Shown: one piece after another, positions 8,247-16,398 of the stretch | Numbering within the stretch: the stretch's first letter is position 1 | How the letters are laid out: the number at the start of each line of letters is the position of its first letter | Origin: an uncultured Acetatifactor sp. | GTDB lineage: Bacteria; Bacillota; Clostridia; Lachnospirales; Lachnospiraceae | DNA: 21,181 nt | NCBI GenBank assembly: GCA_910577185.1 | Contig: CAJTLR010000016.1 | Span: 32,784 to 53,964 of the forward strand | Direction of reading: 5' to 3' | Translations under genes and position numbers: made by a program | Notes under the pieces: generated by a model | What the model was told of the DNA's origin: nothing | The model's input: the letters and a program-made list of their open reading frames with translations, nothing else | The model's database searches: none

Positions 8247-8969
8247 ATGAATAACAAAGACAACAAAGAATCGGAAGAGAGAGCGGCGAGATCCGTCCAC
8301 GGACTGCCTTATGAGAGATTCCTGCGGTTCGGACCGGAGAATCTGACGGAGGCAGAGCTTCTGGCCATTATCATCCGTACCGGCACCAGAAGCAAAAGCG
8401 CCCTGGTGCTGGCAGAAGAGGTTTTAAGCCTTGCACGGTATCCCAAGGGCGGGCTGCTGGGGCTTTATGACGTGACACTGCAGCAGCTTCAGAACATCAG
8501 GGGCATCGGGGAAGTGAAGGCCGTAAAGCTGAAATGCCTTGCGGAGCTTTCCATGAGAATGAGCATGGCGCGGGCGCTGGAGGGAATCAGTTTCAACAGT
8601 TCCGGGCAGGTGGCGGCGTATTTTATGGAAAAGCTCAGACACCGGGAGACGGAGTGTGTGATCCTGGTCTGTATGGATGCCAAGGGACAGATGGTCGGTG
8701 AAAAGAAACTGTCGGAAGGCAGCGTCAACATGTCGCTGATTTCTCCCAGGGAGATTTTCCTGGCTGCGCTGGAGAGCAGGGCAGTGAATATCCTGCTTGC
8801 CCACAATCATCCCAGCGGGGATCCTACGCCCAGCGCTTCGGACAAGGCACTGACCTGGAATGTGAAAAATGCGGGCGAGCAGATGGGCATTCCGCTGCTG
8901 GACCATATTGTCATCGGGGATAACAGATATGTCAGCTTCAAGGAAGCGGCATGGTTTTATGAGTCGTAA
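8247..8969 (+). CDS. radC: RadC family protein (JAB/MPN domain)
   Basis: This 240-aa protein has an N-terminal helix-hairpin-helix-like region (LTEAELLAIIIRTGTRSKSAL; NIRGIGEVKAVKLKCLAEL). A C-terminal JAB1/MPN metal-binding domain follows, with HNHPSGDPTPSASD from H186 as the zinc-ligand motif. The old assignment to DNA repair is doubtful, and the biochemical activity of RadC proteins is still unclear. I chose the ATG at 8247 because AGGGAG lies just upstream; a TTG at 8217 in the same frame would add 10 Arg-rich residues. The order radC-mreBCD is widely conserved in Firmicutes. The gene follows the DUF4321 gene by 64 nt and probably shares its transcript. Confidence 0.95.
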   Translation: MNNKDNKESEERAARSVHGLPYERFLRFGPENLTEAELLAIIIRTGTRSKSALVLAEEVLSLARYPKGGLLGLYDVTLQQLQNIRGIGEVKAVKLKCLAELSMRMSMARALEGISFNSSGQVAAYFMEKLRHRETECVILVCMDAKGQMVGEKKLSEGSVNMSLISPREIFLAALESRAVNILLAHNHPSGDPTPSASDKALTWNVKNAGEQMGIPLLDHIVIGDNRYVSFKEAAWFYES

Positions 8970-8970
8970 T

Positions 8971-8998
8971 TTTGCAGGTATTTTGTACTATCTATATA
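8971..8998 (+). promoter_or_regulatory. Possible promoter region for the mreB operon, with palindrome
   Basis: TTTGCA (8971-8976) and TATATA (8993-8998) are separated by 16 bp and each match consensus at 4 of 6 positions. The -10 lies within a perfect 14-bp palindrome, TATCTATATAGATA (8989-9002). TACTAT at 8986-8991 is an alternative -10 and resembles the one ahead of the DUF4321 gene. A start here would give a short leader for mreB. A/T richness makes chance matches likely. Confidence 0.35.
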
Positions 8999-9037
8999 GA
9001 TATCAGAAAGTATTTACATTAGAAAGGGGCTGTCATT

Positions 9038-10048
9038 TTGGCTAACAACGCGTTCGGTATTGATTTAGGGACCAATAACATTAAAATCTACAGCAGGAGC
9101 GACGACAATGTTCTGGTGGAAAAGAACATGATCGCCATCGAGAACAAGAAAGTTCTGTTCGCCTATGGTAATTCCGCATTTGAAATGTATGAGAAAGCTC
9201 CCGGCAATATTCATATTTCCTATCCTCTGTCCAATGGCGTGATCGCCGATATCAAAAATATGGAGACCCTGGTGCGGTATTTTATTTCCGGTCTCCAGAA
9301 GGGGATCAGCAAGCCCGCCGATTTTTATATCGCGGTTCCCACGGATGTGACGGAAGTGGAGAAGAGGGCTTTTTATGACCTGATCAAGGATGCCAATGTG
9401 AAAGCCAGGAAAATCATGGTGGTGGAGAAGGCTGTGGCCGACGGCCTGGGACTTGACATAGACGTGAAAAATTCCCAGGGTGTCCTGGTGGTCAATGTAG
9501 GATTTGAGACCACGGAGATTTCCATTCTCTCCCTGGGGGGCATCGTGCTCAGCCGTCTGATCAAGACCGGTGGATTAAAGTTTGACGAGGCTATCCGCGC
9601 CGCGGTCCGGAAGGAATTCAGCCTGATTATCGGCGGCAAGACCTCCGAGATGATCAAGACAACCCTGCGGCAGCTGGAAGAAGAGGGAAAGGGTGCAATT
9701 GTCTATGGCAGGGACATTGTGACCGGGCTGCCCATTGAGAGAGAGATTCCCACCAAACTGGTGGTGGAATGTCTGGAAGAGCATTTTAATACCATAGTGG
9801 ACAATGTAAAGGTGATTCTGGAGAGGACACCGCCGGAGCTTGCGGCAGATATTTACCGTCACGGCATCTATCTTACAGGAGGCGCATCCCAGATCAGCCA
9901 CCTGGCAGACCGTCTTGCCGCCGGGACCGGGCTTCGGGTGAACCGGTCGGAAAATCCCATTACAAGTGTGGTCATGGGACTTGCCAAAATTATCAAAGAC
10001 GACAATTACAAGTCCGTGGCTTACGCAATTGAAGGAATGGGACGATGA
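9038..10048 (+). CDS. mreB: Divergent MreB-like rod-shape protein
   Basis: This 336-aa actin-fold protein sits in the standard radC-mreBCD position. Family features include GIDLGTNNIKIY (phosphate-1 loop, D9), PLSNGVIADI, VPTDVTEVEKRA, SLGGIVLSR, GRDIVTGLP and RTPPELAADIYRHGIYLTGGAS. Two nucleotide-site motifs are abnormal. The phosphate-2 loop reads VNVGFETTE (V152-E160) where MreB proteins have VDIGGGTTE. The expected catalytic Glu of the (D/E)EP motif is Lys (K131, in VVEKAV). ATP hydrolysis is therefore doubtful, although an actin-like fold and filament or MreC binding remain plausible. The start is TTG, after GAAAGGGG at good spacing; there is no nearby in-frame ATG. The stop overlaps the mreC start (ATGA). 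Confidence 0.88.
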   Translation: MANNAFGIDLGTNNIKIYSRSDDNVLVEKNMIAIENKKVLFAYGNSAFEMYEKAPGNIHISYPLSNGVIADIKNMETLVRYFISGLQKGISKPADFYIAVPTDVTEVEKRAFYDLIKDANVKARKIMVVEKAVADGLGLDIDVKNSQGVLVVNVGFETTEISILSLGGIVLSRLIKTGGLKFDEAIRAAVRKEFSLIIGGKTSEMIKTTLRQLEEEGKGAIVYGRDIVTGLPIEREIPTKLVVECLEEHFNTIVDNVKVILERTPPELAADIYRHGIYLTGGASQISHLADRLAAGTGLRVNRSENPITSVVMGLAKIIKDDNYKSVAYAIEGMGR

Positions 10049-10917
10049 GTCCGGTTGTCAAAAGAAAAGGAGAGAAGTTTACGCTGCCAAGTAAATACCT
10101 CCTTTTTATTTTAACAATTCTTTGCACTGCCATGATGCTGATTACGTTCGGGACGGACGCTTTCAACCGGCCCCTGAATACCGTGGTGGGATATGTGATC
10201 ATTCCGTTTCAGCGCGGGATAGGCAGAGTCGGGGAATGGCTGTCCAACCGTTCGGAGGAACTGGTCCAGATCAGGACCCTCCTGGACGAAAATGCCCGGC
10301 TGAAGGCGGAAGTGGCCGCGCTGACAGAGGAAAATACCCTCCTGCAGCAGGACAAATATGAATTAAACAGACTGCAGGAGCTTTTTGAACTGAGTGAACA
10401 ATATGCCAGTTATCACAAGGTGGGGGCCAGAATCATCGGAAGGGACTCCGGAAACTGGTATTCGGCCTTTGTCATCGACAAGGGCGAGGAAGATGGTCTT
10501 GAAGTGGATATGAATGTCATCGCGGGGGGCGGCCTGGTAGGACGCATCACTTCCGTAGGCCCCAACTGGGCCAGGGTGACTTCCATTATATCCGATAACA
10601 GCCATGTGAGCGCCATGACACTTTCCACGGAAGACAACATGACCGTTTCCGGGGATTTAAAGCAGATGGCAAATGGCTGTATTACTTTTAAACAGCTGAT
10701 GGATGGCCAGGATATGGTGCGGGAAGGGGATAAGGTAGTCACCTCTGACATCAGTGACAAATATCTGCCCAATATTCTGATCGGCTATATCAGCGCAATA
10801 GACAAGGATGCCAATAATCTGACAAAATCCGGGCAGATCGTTCCGGCAGTGGATTTTGAACACCTGGGCGAGGTGCTGGTGATCACGGACAGAAAGCAGA
10901 CGGCGGAAGAAAATTAA
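10045..10917 (+). CDS. mreC: Rod shape-determining protein MreC
   Basis: This 290-aa elongasome scaffold spans the membrane once and lies mostly outside. The sequence shows a basic cytoplasmic N-terminus, a transmembrane helix at about residues 17-36, and a coiled coil at about 70-120 (EELVQIRTLLDENARLKAEVAALTEENTLLQQ...). The paired beta-barrel domain characteristic of MreC follows (GARIIGRDSGNWYSAFVIDKGEEDGLEVDMNVIAGGGLVGRI). Length is normal. The ATG overlaps the mreB stop by 4 nt, so translation is probably coupled. MreC links cytoplasmic MreB to PBP2 and RodA, both encoded downstream. Confidence 0.95.
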   Translation: MSPVVKRKGEKFTLPSKYLLFILTILCTAMMLITFGTDAFNRPLNTVVGYVIIPFQRGIGRVGEWLSNRSEELVQIRTLLDENARLKAEVAALTEENTLLQQDKYELNRLQELFELSEQYASYHKVGARIIGRDSGNWYSAFVIDKGEEDGLEVDMNVIAGGGLVGRITSVGPNWARVTSIISDNSHVSAMTLSTEDNMTVSGDLKQMANGCITFKQLMDGQDMVREGDKVVTSDISDKYLPNILIGYISAIDKDANNLTKSGQIVPAVDFEHLGEVLVITDRKQTAEEN

Positions 10918-10939
10918 CCGGGAGGCTGCGGACTCATAA

Positions 10940-11440
10940 ATGCTTAAGAAATGTATCATTGCCATTTTTATCATAGTATGTTTTGTCCTGCAGTGCAGTG
11001 TTTTTGACAGTCTTTCCTTTGCGGGCATCATTCCGAACCTGATGATCATACTGACATCTTCCTTCGGGTTTATGTGCGGGGAGAAATACGGACTGGTGAT
11101 CGGGTTTGTCTGCGGTCTGCTGAGCGATATTTTCTTCGGCAGTTTCCTGGGATTTTACGCACTGCTTCTGATGTACATAGGTTATGTCAACGGCAAGTTC
11201 TGCAAAATTTTTTATCCGGAGGACATCAAGCTTCCCCTGGCACTGATTGTCGTAAGCGATCTGTCATATGGAATTATATGCTATGTGCTGACATTTATGC
11301 TTCGCGGCAAATTTCAGTTCACCTATTATTTTGCACATGTCATATTGCCGGAGGCACTTTATACCATTGTAGTGACATTGTTTTTGTATCCGCTGATTTT
11401 AAAGGTAAATGAGAAACTGGAAAATAGAAAAGAGCACTGA
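10940..11440 (+). CDS. mreD: Rod shape-determining membrane protein MreD
   Basis: This 166-aa, very hydrophobic protein has about five transmembrane segments and the typical MreD order. Helix 1 is followed by IPNLMIILTSSFGFMCGEKYGLVIGFVCGLLSDIFFGSFLGFYALLLMYIGYVNG, which contains the conserved G-x-x-x-G-L-x-x-D patch. The closest strong ribosome site, GGGAGG, lies about 15 nt before the ATG, which is longer than usual and suggests weaker or coupled translation. The gene follows mreC by 22 nt. MreD works with MreC and PBP2 in lateral wall synthesis. Confidence 0.92.
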   Translation: MLKKCIIAIFIIVCFVLQCSVFDSLSFAGIIPNLMIILTSSFGFMCGEKYGLVIGFVCGLLSDIFFGSFLGFYALLLMYIGYVNGKFCKIFYPEDIKLPLALIVVSDLSYGIICYVLTFMLRGKFQFTYYFAHVILPEALYTIVVTLFLYPLILKVNEKLENRKEH

Positions 11441-11458
11441 AAAGGAGAGCGCCAAAGA

Positions 11459-14338
11459 TTGTTTGATGAATTCAGAGATAAAATAATCGGTATTGTGACC
11501 AGCAGGCTGACCGTTTTTACTTTAATCTTCTGCTGTCTGGCCGCCATACTGATTTACCGCTGTTTTGACCTGCAGATTGTCCACGGGGAAGAATATCTGG
11601 AAGATTTTGTGCTGGAGATCGAAAAGACCCGTGATATCGCCAGCACCAGGGGAAATATTTATGACCGCAACGGAAATGTGCTTGCCTATAACGAACTTGC
11701 CTATTCGGTTAAAATCGAAGATGTATTTGAATCGGGGCGGTCTAAAAATGCCCGGCTGAACGAAGTGGTGTACAGCCTGATCAAAATGATCGAAAAAAAC
11801 GGGGACAGCTGCATCACCGATTTTAAAATCCGTCTCAACGAGGACAATGAATTTGTATTTACGGTGGAAGGTACCAGCCTGCTCAGGTTTCTGGCTGATG
11901 TATACGGCAAACCGACTATCGGGGAACTGAAGGACGAACAGCGTATTGCCACGGCTCCTGAGATCATGGATTATCTCAGCACCTCCTATGCCATCGGGGA
12001 ATATGAAGACCCTGACGACAGCAAGAGCGAGTTTTTGCCGGGAGCCGGATATTCCAAAGAAGACTGGCTGAAAATGGTCACCATACGGTATGCCATGAAT
12101 CTGACCTCCTTCCGGAAATATATCGGCACCACGGTGGCCACCAATGTCAACGAAAAGACCGTGGCCGTGATTATGGAAAATTCACAGTCCCTTCCCGGGG
12201 TCAGTATTGTGGACGACACCATGCGCAGATATGTGGACAGCGAATATTTCGCCCATGTGCTGGGGTACACCGGCAAAATTTCCTCCGAGGAACTGGCTGA
12301 ATTAAATGAGCAGATGCGGGAGCTAGGATACGAGGAGGACGCCTACAATATCAATGACGTGGTGGGAAAGAGCGGTATAGAGTCCTATCTGGAGACTACG
12401 CTGCAGGGTGAGAAAGGATATGAAAAGGTTATCGTGGACGTGATGGGGAAAGTCATTTCCATCGAGGAGCGCAGGGAGGCCAAGGCGGGCCAGGATGTGT
12501 ACCTGACCATCGACAAGGATCTCACCGAGGCTGTCTATCACATTCTGGAGCAGAGACTTGCGGGTCTGTTATCCGACAAAATCATAGATGCCAGGGAATA
12601 CATTGCCCCGGAAAATGCCGACAGCGCGGATATCAAAATTCCCATATATGATGTGTATTTTGCCGTATTTGACAATTCCGTCATCGACCTGAAGCATATG
12701 GCCGGGGAAGAAGCCGGGGAAAACGAAAGATCGGTCTATGAGGCGCATCTGAATTATAAACAGACTGTCTACGAAAGATTAATCCACGAACTGACAGAAG
12801 GGGAGACCCCCTACAATCAGCTGCCTGACGAGTACCAGGTTTACCAGAGCAATATCGTGAGTCTCCTGCGGAAGGACGGGGTGATTATGGCAGATGCCGT
12901 GGATCCGGAAGATCCCACCCAGATCGCCTGGGCCACGGATGAAGTAATCAGTCTCAGCGAATATTTGAGACACTGCATTTCCCGGAACTGGATCGACGTG
13001 AGCAAGCTGGAACTGGGGGACAAGTATTCCGATTCCTCGGAAATATACGCGAAAACCCAGGAATATGTCGTTTCCATGATTGAAAAAAACACGGAATTTC
13101 AGAAACGGTTTTTCAAGTACATGCTTTTGAACGACGTGATCAGCGGCAGGGATGTGTGCAGGATCCTCTGTGAGCAGAACCTGGTCACGATTCCGGATGA
13201 AGACCGGGAGGGTATCATGGAAGGCTCCCTGTCGGCGTACAAATTTATGAAAAACCGGATTGACAACCTGGATATCACACCGGCACAGCTGGCCCTGGAT
13301 CCCTGCAATGCTTCCTCGGCCATAACGGATGTCAATACGGGAGAAGTGCTGGCCATTGTATCCTATCCGGGATATGACAACAATAAAATGGCAAACTCCA
13401 TTGATGCTGATTATTATGCGAAGCTGAACATGGACAAGTCCAAACCCCAGTATAATTATGCCACCCAGTATCAGGCCGCGCCCGGTTCCACTTTTAAGAT
13501 GGTATCCGCAACCGCCGGTCTGCTGGAAGGGGTGATCACCCTTGGCAGCCAGACAAACTGTACGGGAACTTTCCTGGAGATTCCTTCCAAGCCCAGATGC
13601 TGGAGACGGTACGGGCATGGCATTGAGACGCTGACCACTGCCATAAGGGACTCCTGCAACTTTTATTTTTATGATGTGGGGTATCAGCTTTCCATGGGTT
13701 CCGGGACCTACAATGAGACAGAAGGCCTGGACACTCTGGCAAAATATGCGGATATGTTCGGACTGACGGAAAAATCCGGCATAGAGATCGCGGAGGCGGC
13801 GCCCATTGTGTCCACGGAAGATCCGGTGCGTTCCGCCATCGGCCAGGGAAACAACAGTTACACCACCATCGGGCTGGCGCGGTATATTTCGACTGTGGCC
13901 AACAGAGGCACCTGCTTTAACCTGACCCTGCTGGACAAGATTACCGATTCCGAGGGCAATTTGATTCAGGAATTCGAACCGGATGTTCGCAATACCATAG
14001 ACCTGCCTACGGAATACTGGGATGCCATGCAGCTGGGCATGCGGCAGGTGGTGGAAAATAAAACGTATTTCAGTGATCTGGCGGTGAATGTAGCCGGCAA
14101 GACGGGAACGGCAGAGGAGAGAAAATCCCGGCCTTCCCATGCGCTTTTCACCAGCTACGCCCCTTTTGAACAGCCTGAGATTTCCGTCACCGTGCGGATT
14201 CCCTTCGGCTATTCTTCGGACTACGCCGCATGGGCTACCAAAGATATTATCAAATATTATTACGGGCTGGCAGAGGAAGATGAGATCATCACCGGTACCG
14301 CGGACACCCCCGACGGCGGCATCTCCAATGAAATGTAA
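11459..14338 (+). CDS. mrdA: Penicillin-binding protein 2, enlarged elongasome transpeptidase
   Basis: This 959-aa class B PBP cross-links peptidoglycan during elongation. It has a transmembrane helix at about residues 14-34, then the pedestal/dimerisation domain starting with ASTRGNIYDRNGNVLAYNE. The transpeptidase motifs are SxxK STFK (S677-K680, catalytic S677), SxN SCN (732-734) and KTG (881-883). All catalytic motifs are intact. The protein is much longer than the 600-700 aa usual for PBP2. The excess is mainly an acidic segment at about residues 376-610, inserted between the helix DLTEAVYHILEQRL and the strand AITDVNTGEVLAIVSYPGYD. The start is TTG, backed by AAGGAGAG about 9 nt upstream; no in-frame ATG is near. 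It lies 18 nt after mreD, and its SEDS partner RodA is encoded downstream. Confidence 0.95.
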   Translation: MFDEFRDKIIGIVTSRLTVFTLIFCCLAAILIYRCFDLQIVHGEEYLEDFVLEIEKTRDIASTRGNIYDRNGNVLAYNELAYSVKIEDVFESGRSKNARLNEVVYSLIKMIEKNGDSCITDFKIRLNEDNEFVFTVEGTSLLRFLADVYGKPTIGELKDEQRIATAPEIMDYLSTSYAIGEYEDPDDSKSEFLPGAGYSKEDWLKMVTIRYAMNLTSFRKYIGTTVATNVNEKTVAVIMENSQSLPGVSIVDDTMRRYVDSEYFAHVLGYTGKISSEELAELNEQMRELGYEEDAYNINDVVGKSGIESYLETTLQGEKGYEKVIVDVMGKVISIEERREAKAGQDVYLTIDKDLTEAVYHILEQRLAGLLSDKIIDAREYIAPENADSADIKIPIYDVYFAVFDNSVIDLKHMAGEEAGENERSVYEAHLNYKQTVYERLIHELTEGETPYNQLPDEYQVYQSNIVSLLRKDGVIMADAVDPEDPTQIAWATDEVISLSEYLRHCISRNWIDVSKLELGDKYSDSSEIYAKTQEYVVSMIEKNTEFQKRFFKYMLLNDVISGRDVCRILCEQNLVTIPDEDREGIMEGSLSAYKFMKNRIDNLDITPAQLALDPCNASSAITDVNTGEVLAIVSYPGYDNNKMANSIDADYYAKLNMDKSKPQYNYATQYQAAPGSTFKMVSATAGLLEGVITLGSQTNCTGTFLEIPSKPRCWRRYGHGIETLTTAIRDSCNFYFYDVGYQLSMGSGTYNETEGLDTLAKYADMFGLTEKSGIEIAEAAPIVSTEDPVRSAIGQGNNSYTTIGLARYISTVANRGTCFNLTLLDKITDSEGNLIQEFEPDVRNTIDLPTEYWDAMQLGMRQVVENKTYFSDLAVNVAGKTGTAEERKSRPSHALFTSYAPFEQPEISVTVRIPFGYSSDYAAWATKDIIKYYYGLAEEDEIITGTADTPDGGISNEM

Positions 14339-14431
14339 AATATGAGAACTTACGGACGGATACGGCCGGAAGTTACTCTGCGGGCAAAGGTGCTGGAAGG
14401 ACGTAAGCGGTACTGGAATAGGAGGTCAAGT

Positions 14432-15106
14432 GTGAAAGAAGCAGTTGTCATTAAAAGTTTTCCCAATGGAATCGCGCTTTATCTGAACGCGGAGCTTCCT
14501 TTTGAGAAGGTTTTGGAAGAAATCGGATATAAATTTTCAGACGCCAGAAATTTCTTCGGTTCTGCCACCATGGCGCTTTCCATAGAAGGCCGCCAGGTGA
14601 CGGATCTGGAAGAAATCCGTATTATAGAAGCCATACAGGGAAACAGCAGCCTGAACATTGCCTGCATAGTGGGAAAGGACGAAGAATCCAACAGAAATTA
14701 CATCAAGGCTCTGGCCCATACACAGAAAAAACAGGAAGAGAAGACAGAAGGCCAGTTCTTCAAGGGAGACCTGAAAAACAAGGAGATACTGGAGACAGAA
14801 AACAGCATCATCATACTGGGAGACATTTATCCGGGAAGTTCTGTCATCAGTTCCAGAAATATTATCGTTCTGGGAGCATTATACGGAAAAGCCTACGCCG
14901 GCGGCAACGGCTGTGAGGGGGCTTTCGTGGCAGCGTTTGAAATGGAGCCGGAGAGAATCAAAATCGGCGATTTCAAATATATACCAAATACGAAGCAGGC
15001 AAAATGGGGTATCCGACCAAAAGTACGGCCGAAAATTGCATATGTGAAAAACGACAGAATTGTTTTTGAAACGCTTACCAAAGAATGGCTGAGCACATTT
15101 GAGTAA
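14432..15106 (+). CDS. minC: Septum site-determining protein MinC
   Basis: This 224-aa inhibitor of FtsZ assembly blocks division away from midcell. The N-terminal domain (about 1-105) begins VKEAVVIKSFPNGIALYLN. The C-terminal beta-helix that binds MinD is recognisable by GDIYPGSSVISSRNIIVLGALYGKAYAGGNGCEGAFVAAFEMEPERIKIGDF. I chose the GTG at 14432, which follows a near-perfect AGGAGG at good spacing and matches the family N-terminus. The frame extends upstream to an ATG at 14342 that would add 30 unconserved basic residues. minD and minE follow. Confidence 0.93.
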   Translation: MKEAVVIKSFPNGIALYLNAELPFEKVLEEIGYKFSDARNFFGSATMALSIEGRQVTDLEEIRIIEAIQGNSSLNIACIVGKDEESNRNYIKALAHTQKKQEEKTEGQFFKGDLKNKEILETENSIIILGDIYPGSSVISSRNIIVLGALYGKAYAGGNGCEGAFVAAFEMEPERIKIGDFKYIPNTKQAKWGIRPKVRPKIAYVKNDRIVFETLTKEWLSTFE

Positions 15107-15162
15107 AGGCAGTTATACGCAAGGCAAAAATGTGTTTGGAGGACGACGCAGAACCAAAATAG

Positions 15163-15182
15163 GCAGTGCAGGGAGACACTGC
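15163..15182 (+). other. Small intercistronic hairpin between minC and minD
   Basis: GCAGTG (15163-15168) pairs with CACTGC (15177-15182) around an 8-nt loop. An alternative register pairs GTGCAG with CTGCAC. It lies about 14 nt before the minD ribosome site. No T-run follows. Confidence 0.45.
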
Positions 15183-15207
15183 ACAAGACTGGAATGGAGG
15201 ATGGAAA

Positions 15208-16029
15208 ATGGAAAAACAATTTTCCCCGGAGAAAAAAGGCTCCGAAGTCATTGTCGTCACTTCAGGTAAGGGCGGTGTGGGCAAGACCACCACAACCGCA
15301 AATGTTGGAACAGGTCTGGCAAAGCTTGGAAAAAAAGTCTGTCTGATTGACACGGATATCGGACTGCGCAATCTGGATGTGGTTATGGGACTGGAGAACC
15401 GCATTGTATACAATCTGGTGGATGTGGTGGAGGGAAACTGCCGGATTAAGCAGGCCCTGATACGCGACAAACGTCATCCGGGGCTGTATCTGATGCCCTC
15501 TGCCCAGACCAGGGACAAAACAGCCGTTTCCCCAGGACAGATGGTGAAGGTGATCGATCACCTGAAAGAGCAGTTCGACTATATTATTCTGGACTGCCCG
15601 GCCGGCATTGAGCAGGGATTTCAAAATGCCATCGCCGGCGCGGACCGGGCCCTGGTGGTAACCACGCCGGAAGTGTCTGCCATTCGTGATGCGGACCGTA
15701 TTATCGGCCTGCTGGAAGCCAATGGCTTCAAACAGATGGATCTGATCATCAACCGGCTGCGGATGGATATGGTCCGGCGGGGAGACATGATGTCCTCCCA
15801 GGATGTGGTGGATATCCTCGCCATTCCCCTGATCGGGGTCATTCCTGATGATGAGAGCGTGGTCGTGGCCTCCAATCAGGGGGAACCCCTGGTGGGAAGT
15901 TCCTCTCCGGCGGGCCAGGCTTACGCCAATGTGGTACACCGGGTGGAGGGAAAAGAGGTACCCTATCTGAATTTTGACAAGGGGATTTCGTTCTGGACAA
16001 GAGTAACCGGAATTTTTCATAAGGCATAG
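15208..16029 (+). CDS. minD: Septum site-determining ATPase MinD
   Basis: This 273-aa deviant-Walker ParA-type ATPase binds the membrane as an ATP dimer, recruits MinC and is stimulated by MinE. The deviant P-loop GKGGVGKT lies at 20-27, with signature lysine K21. DTDIGLRNLDVVMGLENR and DYIILDCPAGIEQGF are conserved MinD segments. The C-terminal amphipathic membrane-targeting helix is visible as GISFWTRVTGIFHKA. I chose the ATG at 15208, 7 nt after GGAGG. Another ATG at 15201 is out of frame, and one at 15166 would add 14 unconserved residues and run through the hairpin. minE begins 11 nt after the stop. Confidence 0.97.
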   Translation: MEKQFSPEKKGSEVIVVTSGKGGVGKTTTTANVGTGLAKLGKKVCLIDTDIGLRNLDVVMGLENRIVYNLVDVVEGNCRIKQALIRDKRHPGLYLMPSAQTRDKTAVSPGQMVKVIDHLKEQFDYIILDCPAGIEQGFQNAIAGADRALVVTTPEVSAIRDADRIIGLLEANGFKQMDLIINRLRMDMVRRGDMMSSQDVVDILAIPLIGVIPDDESVVVASNQGEPLVGSSSPAGQAYANVVHRVEGKEVPYLNFDKGISFWTRVTGIFHKA

Positions 16030-16040
16030 GAGGAGTGAAA

Positions 16041-16316
16041 ATGAGACATTTTTTTCGCAGAAAAAGCTCCTGCCAGATAGCGAAAGACAGGCTGAAGATT
16101 TTGCTGATCTCAGACAGGGTGAACTGTTCGCCCGAGATAATGGAGCTGATCAAAACGGATATCGCAAAAGTGCTGTCCAAATACATGAAGATTGATTCCG
16201 AAAATATGGAAATCCAGATCAATACCAAAGGAAGCAAAGGGCGGGGAAACAAAATGCCATCTCTGTATGCAAATATCCCCATAGTTGATGTCTCTGCCCA
16301 GGATGTTGCAAAATAG
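16041..16316 (+). CDS. minE: Cell division topological specificity factor MinE
   Basis: This 91-aa protein stimulates MinD ATPase and drives pole-to-pole or spatial patterning of MinCD. The N-terminal amphipathic stretch MRHFFRRKSS is followed by the anti-MinCD/beta region AKDRLKILLISDRVNCSPEIMELIKTDIAKVLSKYMKIDSENMEIQI, which is diagnostic. I chose the ATG at 16041, 7 nt after AGGAG. A GTG at 16035 lies in the same frame but falls inside the ribosome site. MinE in a Gram-positive bacterium fits Clostridia rather than Bacillus. Confidence 0.93.
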   Translation: MRHFFRRKSSCQIAKDRLKILLISDRVNCSPEIMELIKTDIAKVLSKYMKIDSENMEIQINTKGSKGRGNKMPSLYANIPIVDVSAQDVAK

Positions 16317-16319
16317 ATA

Positions 16320-16387
16320 CAGGCAAAAGCCTGGAAATCATTTCCGGACTTTGTGGTGCATATCCCAGGCACCGCCTGAGATATGCA
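16320..16387 (+). other. Three successive hairpins between minE and rodA
   Basis: Within an 82-nt gap there are three stems. The first is CAGGC-AAAA-GCCTG (16320-16333). The second is GGAAA-TCA-TTTCC (16333-16345). The largest pairs TGCATATC (16357-16364) with GATATGCA (16380-16387), continuing through a one-by-one mismatch into CAGGC-ACC-GCCTG. The last ends only 2 nt before the rodA AGGTG ribosome site. No T-tract is present. Confidence 0.65.
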
Positions 16388-16398
16388 TAGGTGTAAAT

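Noticed and set aside
12779..14140. Long open frame of 453 codons on the - strand opposite PBP2
   Set aside because: It lies wholly opposite a gene with intact catalytic motifs, has no recognisable domain and no good ribosome site. It is a mirror of codon bias in the real gene.
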